64,000 nt of DNA from G963664935 sp963664935 (GTDB lineage: Bacteria > Pseudomonadota > Gammaproteobacteria > Methylococcales > G963664935): positions 310,001 through 374,000 of the forward strand of contig CAXXSE010000001.1 in the NCBI GenBank assembly GCA_963664935.2. Direction: 5' to 3'. The notes below the pieces were generated by a model. The model saw only the letters and a list, made by a program, of their open reading frames with translations, did no database searches and was not told where the DNA came from. The position numbers were made by a program, and so were the translations under genes. Positions 1 to 8,098 of the stretch are shown here, one piece after another (the stretch's first letter is position 1; each line of letters starts with the position of its first letter).

Positions 1-18
1 ATGGCAAAAACAAAGAAA

Positions 19-738
19 TCAAAAAGCGGTATTTGTAAACTGGCGCTTTACCACCGCCGATGCACGGATAAAATTGAAATCACTATACCCGTCAATACAA
101 CATTGACAGACTACTAGCACAGCGGGCAACAGTAGCGTCAACAGGAAGAGAATATGATCGAATCCGGTGCCGATATGCCGAATACCTTCTACCAAATACC
201 GCTTAAACACCCCAAAGGCGTCAGGTCCGGATTTCCCAAGCAGAATTGCTGGTGAAGTAGCACTGAGGATATGCTGCGCAAGTAGTTTGCCGCTTGCATT
301 CCACACGGTTAGATACTGGCGATGCCCACGGACCATTTGCGCGGTTAAGGGAATTTGTACGCGTAACGCCGATGTTTCCGGATAGTCATAATACAGCTCG
401 ATATTCACAGTGTCGCTAATTGCCTGTTCGACCTGAATCGACTTAGGCGCGGATCGATTGCTCGCGTACCGCACTTCTACACCGCCCATAACAATTGATT
501 GTAAGTTGTCCAGGACGTCAGAAAACTCATCGGCTGTCACCGTGTCGTTTTGGTCTGTATCCATTGGCGTCAACACCTCAAGATCCTTCCTGGCAAAGAC
601 CATGCGCAAAACCAAACCCGCATGTTGAAGTTGAACCCAGGATCGGCTCAAACCAGGGTCATGTGCGGACACGTTGGACACGGGTAAAAGCACCGACCCA
701 GCCAATAGCAACATATAGACTATTTGTTTGTATTTCAT
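19..738 (-). CDS. HupE/UreJ-like membrane protein, probably truncated
   Basis: About 239 aa. A signal peptide (residues about 1-26, ending in VSAHDP) is followed by an extracytoplasmic region. That region carries an EF-hand-like loop, DTDQNDTVTADEF, with the D-x-D-x-N spacing of a calcium site. Near residue 190 the text GIRHIGTGFDHILFLL matches the first membrane helix of the HupE/UreJ_2 family, where a conserved G-x-D-H-x-L-F-L occurs. Family members normally continue with several more helices; here the frame runs into unrelated sequence (VVCQCCIDGYSD) and stops about 35 residues later, so the gene looks frameshifted or cut. I chose ATG at 738; no clear ribosome site precedes it and a hairpin lies just upstream. 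It is the last gene of the leftward TPR-DUF4331-HupE group. The family is often proposed to handle metals; the substrate here is unknown. Confidence 0.6.
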   Translation of the reverse strand: MKYKQIVYMLLLAGSVLLPVSNVSAHDPGLSRSWVQLQHAGLVLRMVFARKDLEVLTPMDTDQNDTVTADEFSDVLDNLQSIVMGGVEVRYASNRSAPKSIQVEQAISDTVNIELYYDYPETSALRVQIPLTAQMVRGHRQYLTVWNASGKLLAQHILSATSPAILLGKSGPDAFGVFKRYLVEGIRHIGTGFDHILFLLTLLLPAVLVVCQCCIDGYSDFNFIRASAVVKRQFTNTAF

Positions 739-746
739 GATCAAAT

Positions 747-777
747 ACGCGGGAACCTAGCACACGGGTTCCCGCGT
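747..777. other. Perfect 11-bp-arm hairpin between the DUF4331 and HupE-like genes
   Basis: ACGCGGGAACC at 747-757 is the exact reverse complement of 767-777, with a 9-base loop. On the leftward transcript it ends about 9 bases before the HupE-like ATG. There is no U-run after it, so it may be an attenuator, an RNA-processing site or a dispersed repeat rather than a classical terminator. Confidence 0.5.
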
Positions 778-893
778 TATGTTGAATAGTCCGAATTCAT
801 CATGGGCTTTCAAAGTCTGGGCTGAGAGGTTGATATCTTGCATCTATCCTCACCAATCCTCATGATGTAAGCCGATTCGATTCGAAATGCGAT

Positions 894-2371
894 TTAGTGA
901 TGACCACCATGATTACGCCCATTCAGCGGGGTAGCTGCATAGGGCATGACCTTATTGTAAGCAATATCGTTAGCAGTGACGGCATCGATATCATCGTTGG
1001 CATTGCAAGCAATGGAAAGGTTTGCCGTATCACGTAGGTCGCTGAGTGCAGCGCATACCGCAATATCCAACACATCGTCGCCGAAACGCCGTCCATTCGG
1101 CCAGCCACCCGGAATCACACCACCGCCAAAACCATCTTGAACGGTGCTGATCAGAGTATCGCCACCAAATACACTTAGACGATGAAAATCCGCATCGTCT
1201 GGAGCACCAGCCAACGCTGTCGGACCCGTGGACAAGTCTATTTTGATCAGGTCCGGAATAAAGATAGCAGCAAGGTCGGTACGATCCGTGGTGATAGCAT
1301 TGGTGCCTTGTATAGCGTTCAGCAAAGAGGCCAGCTCGGGTTCTAATGCATACTGGCTGAACAGAGCCTGATCCTTGGACGGCCGTGTTCGGCTATAGCG
1401 ATCCTTGTCGAGAATGGCAACAAATCCTTCGTTAAATAGGGGGTTGCCCTGCCGACCGACTTGTACCCATTTACCCTTGTTCTTGTCTCCTGTCTTTTTG
1501 AGAACACGTTCGGCGCGACGATTGGTAGTCGCGAAGACACCTACAACTTGATCCGATCCGCCGAGTTCGGCAAACGGGATCTGCAAGACGATGGTATGTA
1601 CGTTAAATCCCCCTGGCTATCAAACGGCTTATTCGGACTTTCCAGACCAAGTGTTGGGCTTTCAATCTGTAGCAAGTCGAATACGCCTTGGATATCGGCA
1701 TAGAAGCCGTCATCTCGCTGGCCGGCGAATACCCGATGGCCGTGTTTTAGCTCGTAGATGGTTTGCTGCGTGTAAACGTCCAAGTCTGCCTCATTATCCA
1801 CTCCGGGACGCGCCACGTTGTCGCCATCATCACCAATGTTGTACCGGGGCGTGGCGATACCCTGGTTATTGGGAGGTACTTTGAGCACTTGATCAGGATA
1901 ATTCAGCTTGGTCTTGTGCCCGGTGCGACGGTCCACTTGCTTGACTTTGTACGTCTGAGTCAAATTCTGCGCGGCATCGTCTACGTCCTGGACCACGCCT
2001 AAGTAGGATTGCAGGATAGTGTTTTTATTCTTGAAATTGGTATCAAATCGGAATCGATAGCTCAACGTGGGACGCCCTTTCTCGAGATCTTTGCCGAGCG
2101 CTACATGGATTTCATAGCGTACGTTTTCGTCGAAATTGTACTTATTGGGGCCGATGCCGGGTTCCTCAAACGGGTATACGGCCAATGCCGTGGTTAAATA
2201 TTTAATACCCTCCCTTTCCGTGACAAAGGCATATACATCCGTAGTGTTAGCGGCATCGTCTAGGGTAATCAGCGGCGCATCCATATGACTGGATGACAAT
2301 ACTACGCTATTGGTCAGTATCATGACCAATGCTAGTGCTCCGTGACTTAATTTAGTTTTGATCGATTTCAT
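894..2371 (-). pseudogene. DUF4331 family exported protein, one frameshift
   Basis: Two overlapping frames together give one DUF4331 protein of about 490 aa. The first part (2371 to about 1612) has a signal peptide and the family start SSHMDAPLITLDDAANTTDV. The second (about 1610 to 894) carries on with LQIPFAELGGSDQVVGVFAT and ends in a His-rich NHGGHH. The frames join at a run of five C on the plus strand (1609-1613); one extra base would restore FNVHTIVLQIPF. This may be a sequencing error or a real mutation. The start at 2371 is backed by GGAGG seven bases upstream, and it lies 12 bases after the TPR gene stop, so the two genes are almost certainly co-transcribed. DUF4331 proteins are exported and of unknown function; co-occurrence with TPR and HupE-like genes is a pattern I recall, not one tested here. 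Confidence 0.8.
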
Positions 2372-2383
2372 GTTTTCCTCCAT

Positions 2384-3844
2384 TCATAAAGAAAGATTAG
2401 TCCGGTACGTTGGGTCACCGGACACCTGCGGATGTATAACCGCAAATCCGTTGGAAAGTAGTTGTCGTTCGGATGGCAACAGCATATGTTGAATGAGCTT
2501 GGCCTTGTTCAGTAGCTTAAGCGCAAGCGCGCTGTCACCCACACGTGCGGCAATCACCCCTCCATGTAGATAGATCCGTGCATCTTGAGTACCTTCGGCC
2601 AAGGCGCGCCGACTATAGTCAACTGCTTTGTCATTGAATCCCGCGCTGCTTAGCGCCCAAGCGACTGCATCCAGCGTAAATACGTCCTTGCGCTGTTCTA
2701 GCTCTTGTAACGCCAGGTGTACTGCCATTTCCGGCGAACTTCCCGTAGTCGCGAGAAAAAGCGCGAGGGTCCGGGGGTCCTCGATTGCGCCATATTGCTT
2801 CAATACCGTCTCCTGCTTTCCTGCGGCATCATGTTGATAGACTTCTCGTAATGCTTCGTATAGCGTCCAGCGAAATTCCGGAAGCGGGTCAGATCCCACA
2901 ACCTGTTTAAGTAGGGGAAGCGCTTCGTTTGGTCTGTTTTGCGCCAATAGCAAGCGCCCTCGGGTGTGTAGTGCTGGCGGATATCCCGGTTTCAGAGACA
3001 GTGCATAGGCGAGCACTTGGTCAGCGACAGGGAATTCGCCAACCTGTATCAGCATTAAGGCTAACCGCACATGCACCCAAGCTGCGGCCTCCAGGTTGCG
3101 GGGGCTGGTTGCCCGCGCGGCTTTTGACATCATTTCTAATGCACCATCGAGATCGCCTTTCAGCCAGCGTAACTGAGCGACACGCGCGTAAGCCCGCGGA
3201 CCGGGTCGCTGATCGAGAACCACCTGATAGGCATCGATAGCCTCCTTTAAGCTGCCTCGTTCCATTAACACGTCACCCAGCAATGCGAAGTCGATCCACA
3301 TACCCCGCTGTTTGACCAAACGACGAGCCAGGGTTTCGGCCTCCCCAAAACGGTGCAGATTGTGTAGCACATGGCCTTTAAGGAGTAGGGCTTCGGCACT
3401 ATTGGGTGCATGAGTTTCAATACATAAAGCGGTTTGTTCCGCCAGTTTGTAATAACCTGTATCACGAGTTTCACGAGCCTTCTCGACGAAGGTCCAGCCA
3501 AGACGGTCAAGACGAGGTAGAGGCCGTGATGCTCCGGACACGGCTTTTTGAATACGCATGATGGATTTGTCAATACTACTTGCCGCGCCGTTTTCCTTGA
3601 TTGCGGATGGCATCAATACCATGACGCAGGGATCGTCGAGCGTAGTTGCGATTGCACTAGTGGAAGGCGATGCGATGAATGTATGGCTTGTGGGTGAGTT
3701 GTCCTGATCACAGCCAGTTATCAGTCCTATTGTTAGCAAACCCGGGATGAGTCGTATAAGGATTTTTTTTGGGTGCAATCCTTCTTTTGAAATATTTTTA
3801 TACGCGACAAATAACAGAAATTGTTCGATTGGCGTTGGTTTCAT
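2384..3844 (-). CDS. TPR-repeat lipoprotein
   Basis: About 486 aa. After a short cytoplasmic stretch comes a hydrophobic segment ending in GLITGCDQD, which resembles a lipobox with the modified Cys near residue 46. The rest is tetratricopeptide-like helical repeats from about residue 110 to the end (for example AEALLLKGHVLHNLHRFGEA and YARVAQLRWLKGDLDGALEM). TPRs are protein-binding scaffolds. I chose ATG 3844 over upstream starts because GGAGGAAGG lies directly before it. It is the first gene of the leftward group and is followed after 12 bases by the DUF4331 gene, so it probably assists that protein at the membrane. The partner is inferred from position only. Confidence 0.75.
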   Translation of the reverse strand: MKPTPIEQFLLFVAYKNISKEGLHPKKILIRLIPGLLTIGLITGCDQDNSPTSHTFIASPSTSAIATTLDDPCVMVLMPSAIKENGAASSIDKSIMRIQKAVSGASRPLPRLDRLGWTFVEKARETRDTGYYKLAEQTALCIETHAPNSAEALLLKGHVLHNLHRFGEAETLARRLVKQRGMWIDFALLGDVLMERGSLKEAIDAYQVVLDQRPGPRAYARVAQLRWLKGDLDGALEMMSKAARATSPRNLEAAAWVHVRLALMLIQVGEFPVADQVLAYALSLKPGYPPALHTRGRLLLAQNRPNEALPLLKQVVGSDPLPEFRWTLYEALREVYQHDAAGKQETVLKQYGAIEDPRTLALFLATTGSSPEMAVHLALQELEQRKDVFTLDAVAWALSSAGFNDKAVDYSRRALAEGTQDARIYLHGGVIAARVGDSALALKLLNKAKLIQHMLLPSERQLLSNGFAVIHPQVSGDPTYRTNLSL

Positions 3845-4022
3845 GATGCCTTCCTCCATTGTTTTACTTGTACTACGCAGGAAGACGCCGATCGGTTTCA
3901 GTTTGCGGACCAGCAATTTGAAAATAGATAGGTATGGAGCTCGACCATGAAATCGGTTAAGCCCTGTATTCAGTTGGGAGGTTTAGGTGTAAAAGAACCC
4001 GGTCGGGTTCTCGGTGACGATC

Positions 4023-4514
4023 CTAAAGTGTCTGTTGAAGACCTTGTTGCCCGATTTGGATGTAGACTAGTGCACCAACATCCGTATGGGCGATGCCATG
4101 CTCGCTTCCCGCTGGCGCGAAGTGATAGTCACCGGCTTGAAGATGGATATCGTCAAATGTCAGTTCACCCTCCAGTACCAGGCAGTGTTCATCGTACTCG
4201 TGGATATGGGGTGGCGCCTCGGCGCCGGGTTCGGCCTTTAATAAATAGGATTCGGTATGGGTATTCGCGTTTATGAACAGTATCTTTTTCTTGATCTTCG
4301 GTGCAATCTCGATCCACGCCCCGTCATGATTGCGAACCGTGAGGAAGGATCGCGCTGCATTTGAGATATCATCGCCGATCCGCTGCATGACACGATTACG
4401 CAGAGTTTGCGCCTGTCCCGGTGCGATATTCAACACGGTGGGAGCATCGCTGAGCAACTGCAGAGTCTGCTCATCAAGTACTTCATCATACTTCGTTGAG
4501 ATCGTATTACTCAT
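4023..4514 (-). CDS. ChrR-like cupin protein (putative anti-sigma or regulator)
   Basis: About 163 aa. The C-terminal half is a cupin with APPHIHEYDEHCLVLEGE, whose His, His, Glu and later His (GSEHG) would bind a metal, as in the C-terminal domain of ChrR. ChrR-type proteins restrain a partner ECF sigma factor until a signal is sensed. The N-terminal zinc motif H-x3-C-x2-C of classical ChrR is not visible here, so the protein may use a different contact or may be a cupin sensor only. The start ATG at 4514 overlaps the end of the sigma-factor gene (ATGAGTAA), so the two were translationally coupled. Because that sigma gene is interrupted, the regulator may now have no partner. Confidence 0.72.
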   Translation of the reverse strand: MSNTISTKYDEVLDEQTLQLLSDAPTVLNIAPGQAQTLRNRVMQRIGDDISNAARSFLTVRNHDGAWIEIAPKIKKKILFINANTHTESYLLKAEPGAEAPPHIHEYDEHCLVLEGELTFDDIHLQAGDYHFAPAGSEHGIAHTDVGALVYIQIGQQGLQQTL

Positions 4515-4664
4515 CTGACGCACCATTCATGTCCACACTATTTGACATCATTTCCTTTAATTTGATCGTGGCCCGATGCAGGTTTGTTTTCACTGTACCG
4601 ATTGGCATATCCAAAAATGCGGCGAGCTCACTGTGAGTATATCCCCGAAAGTATGCCAGCGCCA
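4507..4664 (-). pseudogene. ECF sigma factor, C-terminal fragment (region 4)
   Basis: The downstream part of an ECF sigma gene split by an insertion sequence. It encodes LALAYFRGYTHSELAAFLD followed by MPIGTVKTNLHRATIKLKEM, the typical region-4 helix-turn-helix that binds the -35 element. Its upstream part lies at 6081-6573. Deleting the element and one copy of the target duplication gives ...RQRQLVALAYFRGY..., an uninterrupted reading frame of about 214 aa. The stop overlaps the start of the cupin gene. Confidence 0.85.
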
Positions 4665-6080
4665 GTCTTGTCCAATATGAAATGGCCCTGAACGGGAGCC
4701 GTGATTCCAACGTGAAACGGCCCTGTACCTGAGGAGTAATTTCTGCTCATGATGGTCACCTATGGTGATCTATATGAGTGACAAAAAGATAAAAACATTG
4801 GATGACGTCCGCATCTTTCTCGAAGGAACTGTGGAGGTTGAGTTTTCAATTACCAACAAGGAAGAGCGCTACCAGTGGATTCGGCGTACATTGGTCAAAT
4901 TCAGTTATATCTCTTGCAGCAAGAACGGTAAGGGATTGATCATCCGCTATCTGGAGCAGGTGAGTGGCTATTCTCCACGGCAAGTGAAACGGCTGGTACA
5001 GCAATACAAAAAAACCGGATACATCAAGCGCCAACGGCGTACAGCATCGGGATTTGAACGCTTCTACCGCCCTGAGGACGCAGTGCTGTTAGCTGAGACC
5101 GACAAGCTCCATGGGACACTCTGCGGTGCAGCCACCAAGAAGATCTGTGAGCGGATGCTTTTGATCTATGAGGATTATCGCTATGAGCGCTTAGCAAAGA
5201 TTTCGGTTGCCCATCTCTATAATCTTCGTCATTCTACGTGTTATCAACGACAGCGCCGCCAGTTTGATAAAACCGCTTCAAAACGCTCTCAGATAGGCGA
5301 GCGACGAAAACCCAATTCAGAAGGTAAACCAGGCTTTCTACGGATCGACACAGTCCATCAGGGCGACCTGGATGGGATCAAAGGGGTTTACCATATCAAT
5401 GCGGTTGATGAAGTCACGCAATTTGAATGTATATTCTCCGTAGAACGGATTACTGAGCGTTTCATGATTCCGGTCCTGGAGATGCTGATCGAAATCTTCC
5501 CTTTTGTCATCCTGGCATTTCACGCGGATAACGGTTCGGAATACATCAATCATACCGTGGCAAAACTGCTCGGAAAGCTCCATATTGACCTGACCAAATC
5601 ACGCCCACGCCATTCCAACGACAATGCACTCGCCGAGTCCAAGAACGGAACCATCATCCGCAAACATCTGGGGTACGACCATATCCCGGGGTACTGGGCG
5701 CCTCAACTTAATGAATTTCACAGAGAGTATTTCAACCCCTATATCAACTTCCATCGTCCTTGCTTTTTTCCTGTCCCAAAAGAAGACAACAAAGGAAAGG
5801 TGAAAAAGAGCTATCCCTACAAGTTAATGATGACACCCTACGAGAAGCTCAAATCATTACCTGATGCAAACCAATATCTCAAACTGGGGACCACCTTTAA
5901 AAAGCTGGATGCAATTGCCTTCTCAATCAGCGACAATGACGCAGTCAAACAGATGAATGAGGCCAAACGTAAACTTTTCAAAACCATCTTTGAGCAGGAG
6001 CGGAGTATTGCCTGATTTGCCTCTTCAGGTAGATTCTCTACCCCTCTGTTTCAGGGCCATTTATAGATTGGAATAGACTT
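4665..6080 (+). mobile_element. 1.4 kb integrase-core IS inserted in the sigma-factor gene
   Basis: Left end GTCTTGTCCAATATGAAATG and right end (reverse complement, offset by two bases) GTCTATTCCAATCTATAAAT are imperfect inverted repeats that both run on into GGCCCTGAA. GCGCCA flanks both sides (4659-4664 and 6081-6086), a 5-6 bp target duplication depending on how the end is drawn. Removing it restores the sigma frame. One transposase gene fills the element. The left end holds a second, internal copy of the GTGAAACGGCCCTG motif near 4712. The same ends bound the MITEs at 28320-28547 and 63215-63407. Confidence 0.92.
4762..6015 (+). CDS. Transposase with integrase (rve) DDE core
   Basis: 417 aa. 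The N-terminal third is a helix-turn-helix region (YSPRQVKRLVQQYKKTGYI). The catalytic core follows: the first Asp in FLRIDTVHQGD (about 195), the second in FHADNGSEY, and the Glu in NDNALAESKNG. There are 35 residues between second Asp and Glu, as in DD35E retroviral-type integrases. It resembles IS481-like integrase-core transposases, but I cannot assign a family firmly. The frame is intact, so the element may still be active and may mobilise the two related MITEs in the window. ATG 4762 or the in-frame ATG 4774 could be the start. Confidence 0.9.
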   Translation: MVIYMSDKKIKTLDDVRIFLEGTVEVEFSITNKEERYQWIRRTLVKFSYISCSKNGKGLIIRYLEQVSGYSPRQVKRLVQQYKKTGYIKRQRRTASGFERFYRPEDAVLLAETDKLHGTLCGAATKKICERMLLIYEDYRYERLAKISVAHLYNLRHSTCYQRQRRQFDKTASKRSQIGERRKPNSEGKPGFLRIDTVHQGDLDGIKGVYHINAVDEVTQFECIFSVERITERFMIPVLEMLIEIFPFVILAFHADNGSEYINHTVAKLLGKLHIDLTKSRPRHSNDNALAESKNGTIIRKHLGYDHIPGYWAPQLNEFHREYFNPYINFHRPCFFPVPKEDNKGKVKKSYPYKLMMTPYEKLKSLPDANQYLKLGTTFKKLDAIAFSISDNDAVKQMNEAKRKLFKTIFEQERSIA

Positions 6081-6573
6081 GCGCCACGAGTTGCCGTTGC
6101 CTTTCGGTCAACTGACCGACCGCGGCATGAATTGCGGTATTCTCTTCTATGGACTGTAAGAGATCAGAAGGGTCACACACGTCTTCAGGTTCTGGGATCG
6201 TATCGAGCCCAACTGCCATCTGCCGGATCGCGGTGTTATCGCGGCGTAGCGTGTCCAGCGCCCGGCTACGACAAAGTATACTAAGCCAAGCGATAACCTT
6301 GCCGCGTTCCGGCGAATAGGATGCCGCCGTTTGCCAGACCTGGAGGTATACATCGCTGACCACTTCTTCCGCCAGTCCCCGATGCTGGGTAATGCGCATT
6401 GCCAAGCTAAACACACGTTGTACCGTAGCGTCATATAGTGCCTCGAACGCATCACGGTTCTTCGCTTTAACTTCCTTTATAAGAGAAGCAAGGTCGCTTG
6501 CCTCCCCCATCTTGAGGCCGGCCGGGGTGTCAGTAAGGTCGGTCATGTCGGATATTATAGCCGGCTTGGTCAA
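6081..6573 (-). pseudogene. ECF sigma factor, N-terminal fragment (region 2)
   Basis: The upstream part of the split sigma gene. It carries region 2: RDAFEALYDATVQRVFSLAM then RITQHRGLAEEVVSDVYLQV and WQTAASYSPERGKVIAWLSI, the -10 recognition and core-binding helices. It ends ...ERQRQLVAQVYSNL because the last codons read into the insertion sequence. The initiation codon is uncertain (TTG 6573 or ATG 6546). It belonged with the ChrR-like gene downstream, as in RpoE-ChrR type pairs. If the fragment is made it lacks region 4 and cannot bind a -35 element, so the regulon is probably uncoupled. Confidence 0.85.
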
Positions 6574-6748
6574 GTGGGCACGCCCCTATCCGTTATCATA
6601 GACAATACTATTATTTTCCATTTAAACTTGATGTTAAGTATCCTGTGTATCCGATGCTTAGTGTATATACGCAACGCGGAGTCCTTCGGTTTCATATTTT
6701 TAGCTAAAAACACCAACATTTAGATAGAGAAATTGAAATTCAATGGGT

Positions 6749-7072
6749 CTATATTGGGCCGGGCCACCTGAATAATTCCAGATTGATCTTCCCGCCATCA
6801 TCAAAATCCACGCCCTCGGACACTAATAATATTCGCTGATCTTCATGCCCCTCATGGCGGGATCGCATGCTAATACGGCCCTGGCTATTGATCACTCGAT
6901 GCCACGGTATTTTAATCTCATCGGGTAATGCCGCCAGGGCATAACCCACCTGCCGTGCACCGCATGATCCTACTAATTTGGCAATTTGACCATAGGTCGC
7001 AACATAGCCTTCCGGAATTTGATCCACCATCGCGTAGATTCCATGGAATAGACTTTCCGGGTTTGCGTTCAT
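6749..7072 (-). CDS. atl: Alkyltransferase-like protein (ATL)
   Basis: 107 aa, the length of ATL proteins. It has the O6-methylguanine-DNA methyltransferase C-terminal fold with the DNA-binding segment IPEGYVATYGQIAKLVGSCG and the arginine-finger region ARQVGYALAALP. The active-site motif PCHRV of true repair enzymes is replaced by PWHRVI, so the acceptor Cys is Trp. Such proteins bind O6-alkylguanine lesions and hand them to nucleotide excision repair rather than removing the alkyl group themselves. The gene lies 21 bases after the end of oppF on the same strand and may be read through from it. Confidence 0.93.
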   Translation of the reverse strand: MNANPESLFHGIYAMVDQIPEGYVATYGQIAKLVGSCGARQVGYALAALPDEIKIPWHRVINSQGRISMRSRHEGHEDQRILLVSEGVDFDDGGKINLELFRWPGPI

Positions 7073-7093
7073 CTATGAGTCACGGATTTCGAT

Positions 7094-8098
7094 TCAAGCT
7101 AAATGGCAAGCCACGGATCCTCTACCGGAATCTCCTGAAACTTTCAACGCTGGAACTTCCTGACGGCATTGGGCCGTGGCAATAGGGCAGCGTGGATGAA
7201 ACATACAGGCTGTGGGTGGATTGAGTGGCGAAGGTAATTCTCCCATGACGATATCATGAGGTCTGTCACCGGAGCGTTTCGGATCAGGAATGGGGATTGC
7301 CTGGATCAAAGCCTGGGTATAGGGATGTTTGGGCACGCGGTAGAGCGCATCGGCTTGGTTGATTTCGATAATCTTTCCCAGATACATCACCATGACCCGG
7401 TCGCTAATCTGTTTGACGATACTCAGGTCATGGGAAATAAACAGTAGGGATAAACCCATTGCGCGTTGTAAATCGGCTAACAGATTAATGATCTGAGCCT
7501 GAACCGATACATCCAGCGCACTGACCGGTTCGTCGCAAATCACCAAGTCGGGCTGTAGTATCAACGCGCGTGCGATACCGATACGCTGGCATTGTCCACC
7601 CGAAAATTGGTGAGGGTAGCGATTGATTTGGCTCGGTGATAAACCCACACGTTCCATCATCGTACCGACCCGTTGACTGATTTCATCTCGCCCCAGGTTA
7701 TTGTGGTAAACACCTAAAGGTTCGGCAATGATCGTACCGACGGTCATGCGAGGGTTTAAAGACGCCAGGGGATCTTGAAAAATCATCTGCATCTTTTGCC
7801 GGGTTTTACGGAGTATTTTCGGTGACAAGCCGACTAGGTTTTCTCCATTAAAATAAATCTTACCGACGCTTGGTTCTACCAATCTCAAGAGCGTTCTGGC
7901 CAAAGTGGATTTCCCACAACCGGATTCGCCGACAAGACCCAGTACTTCACCCCGGTTCAAGTCAAAGCTGACGCCGTTCACCGCTTTGAAAAACCGATTC
8001 GTTGCAAACAGCTTTCCCGACGCTATCGGATAACGAACCACCAGGTCTTCAACTTTGAGCAATGGTTTGGATGATTTCACGTCGGGTCCAGATGACAT
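7094..8098 (-). CDS. oppF: Oligopeptide/dipeptide ABC transporter ATPase, OppF/DppF type
   Basis: 334 aa from ATG 8098, chosen because GAGGAGGG lies just upstream; a longer start exists but runs into oppD. Walker A is GESGCGKST, the ABC signature FSGGQCQRIGIARAL, Walker B LVICDEP, and the H-loop ISHDLS. The C-terminal oligopeptide/dipeptide domain with Cys-rich CMFHPRCPIATAQC is typical of the OppD/OppF family, where it can hold an Fe-S cluster. It forms the ATPase pair with OppD and powers import of short peptides. It overlaps oppD by 22 bases. Confidence 0.92.
   Translation of the reverse strand: MSSGPDVKSSKPLLKVEDLVVRYPIASGKLFATNRFFKAVNGVSFDLNRGEVLGLVGESGCGKSTLARTLLRLVEPSVGKIYFNGENLVGLSPKILRKTRQKMQMIFQDPLASLNPRMTVGTIIAEPLGVYHNNLGRDEISQRVGTMMERVGLSPSQINRYPHQFSGGQCQRIGIARALILQPDLVICDEPVSALDVSVQAQIINLLADLQRAMGLSLLFISHDLSIVKQISDRVMVMYLGKIIEINQADALYRVPKHPYTQALIQAIPIPDPKRSGDRPHDIVMGELPSPLNPPTACMFHPRCPIATAQCRQEVPALKVSGDSGRGSVACHLA

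Noticed and set aside
1..117. Plus-strand ORF MAKTKKSKSG... at the window start
   Set aside because: 38 aa, opposite the HupE-like gene, no ribosome site or family; probably a chance frame.
3845..4022. ECF11-type promoter (TGATC...CGTA) before the TPR gene
   Set aside because: Partial matches such as TGGTCC and CGTA are present but the spacing is wrong.
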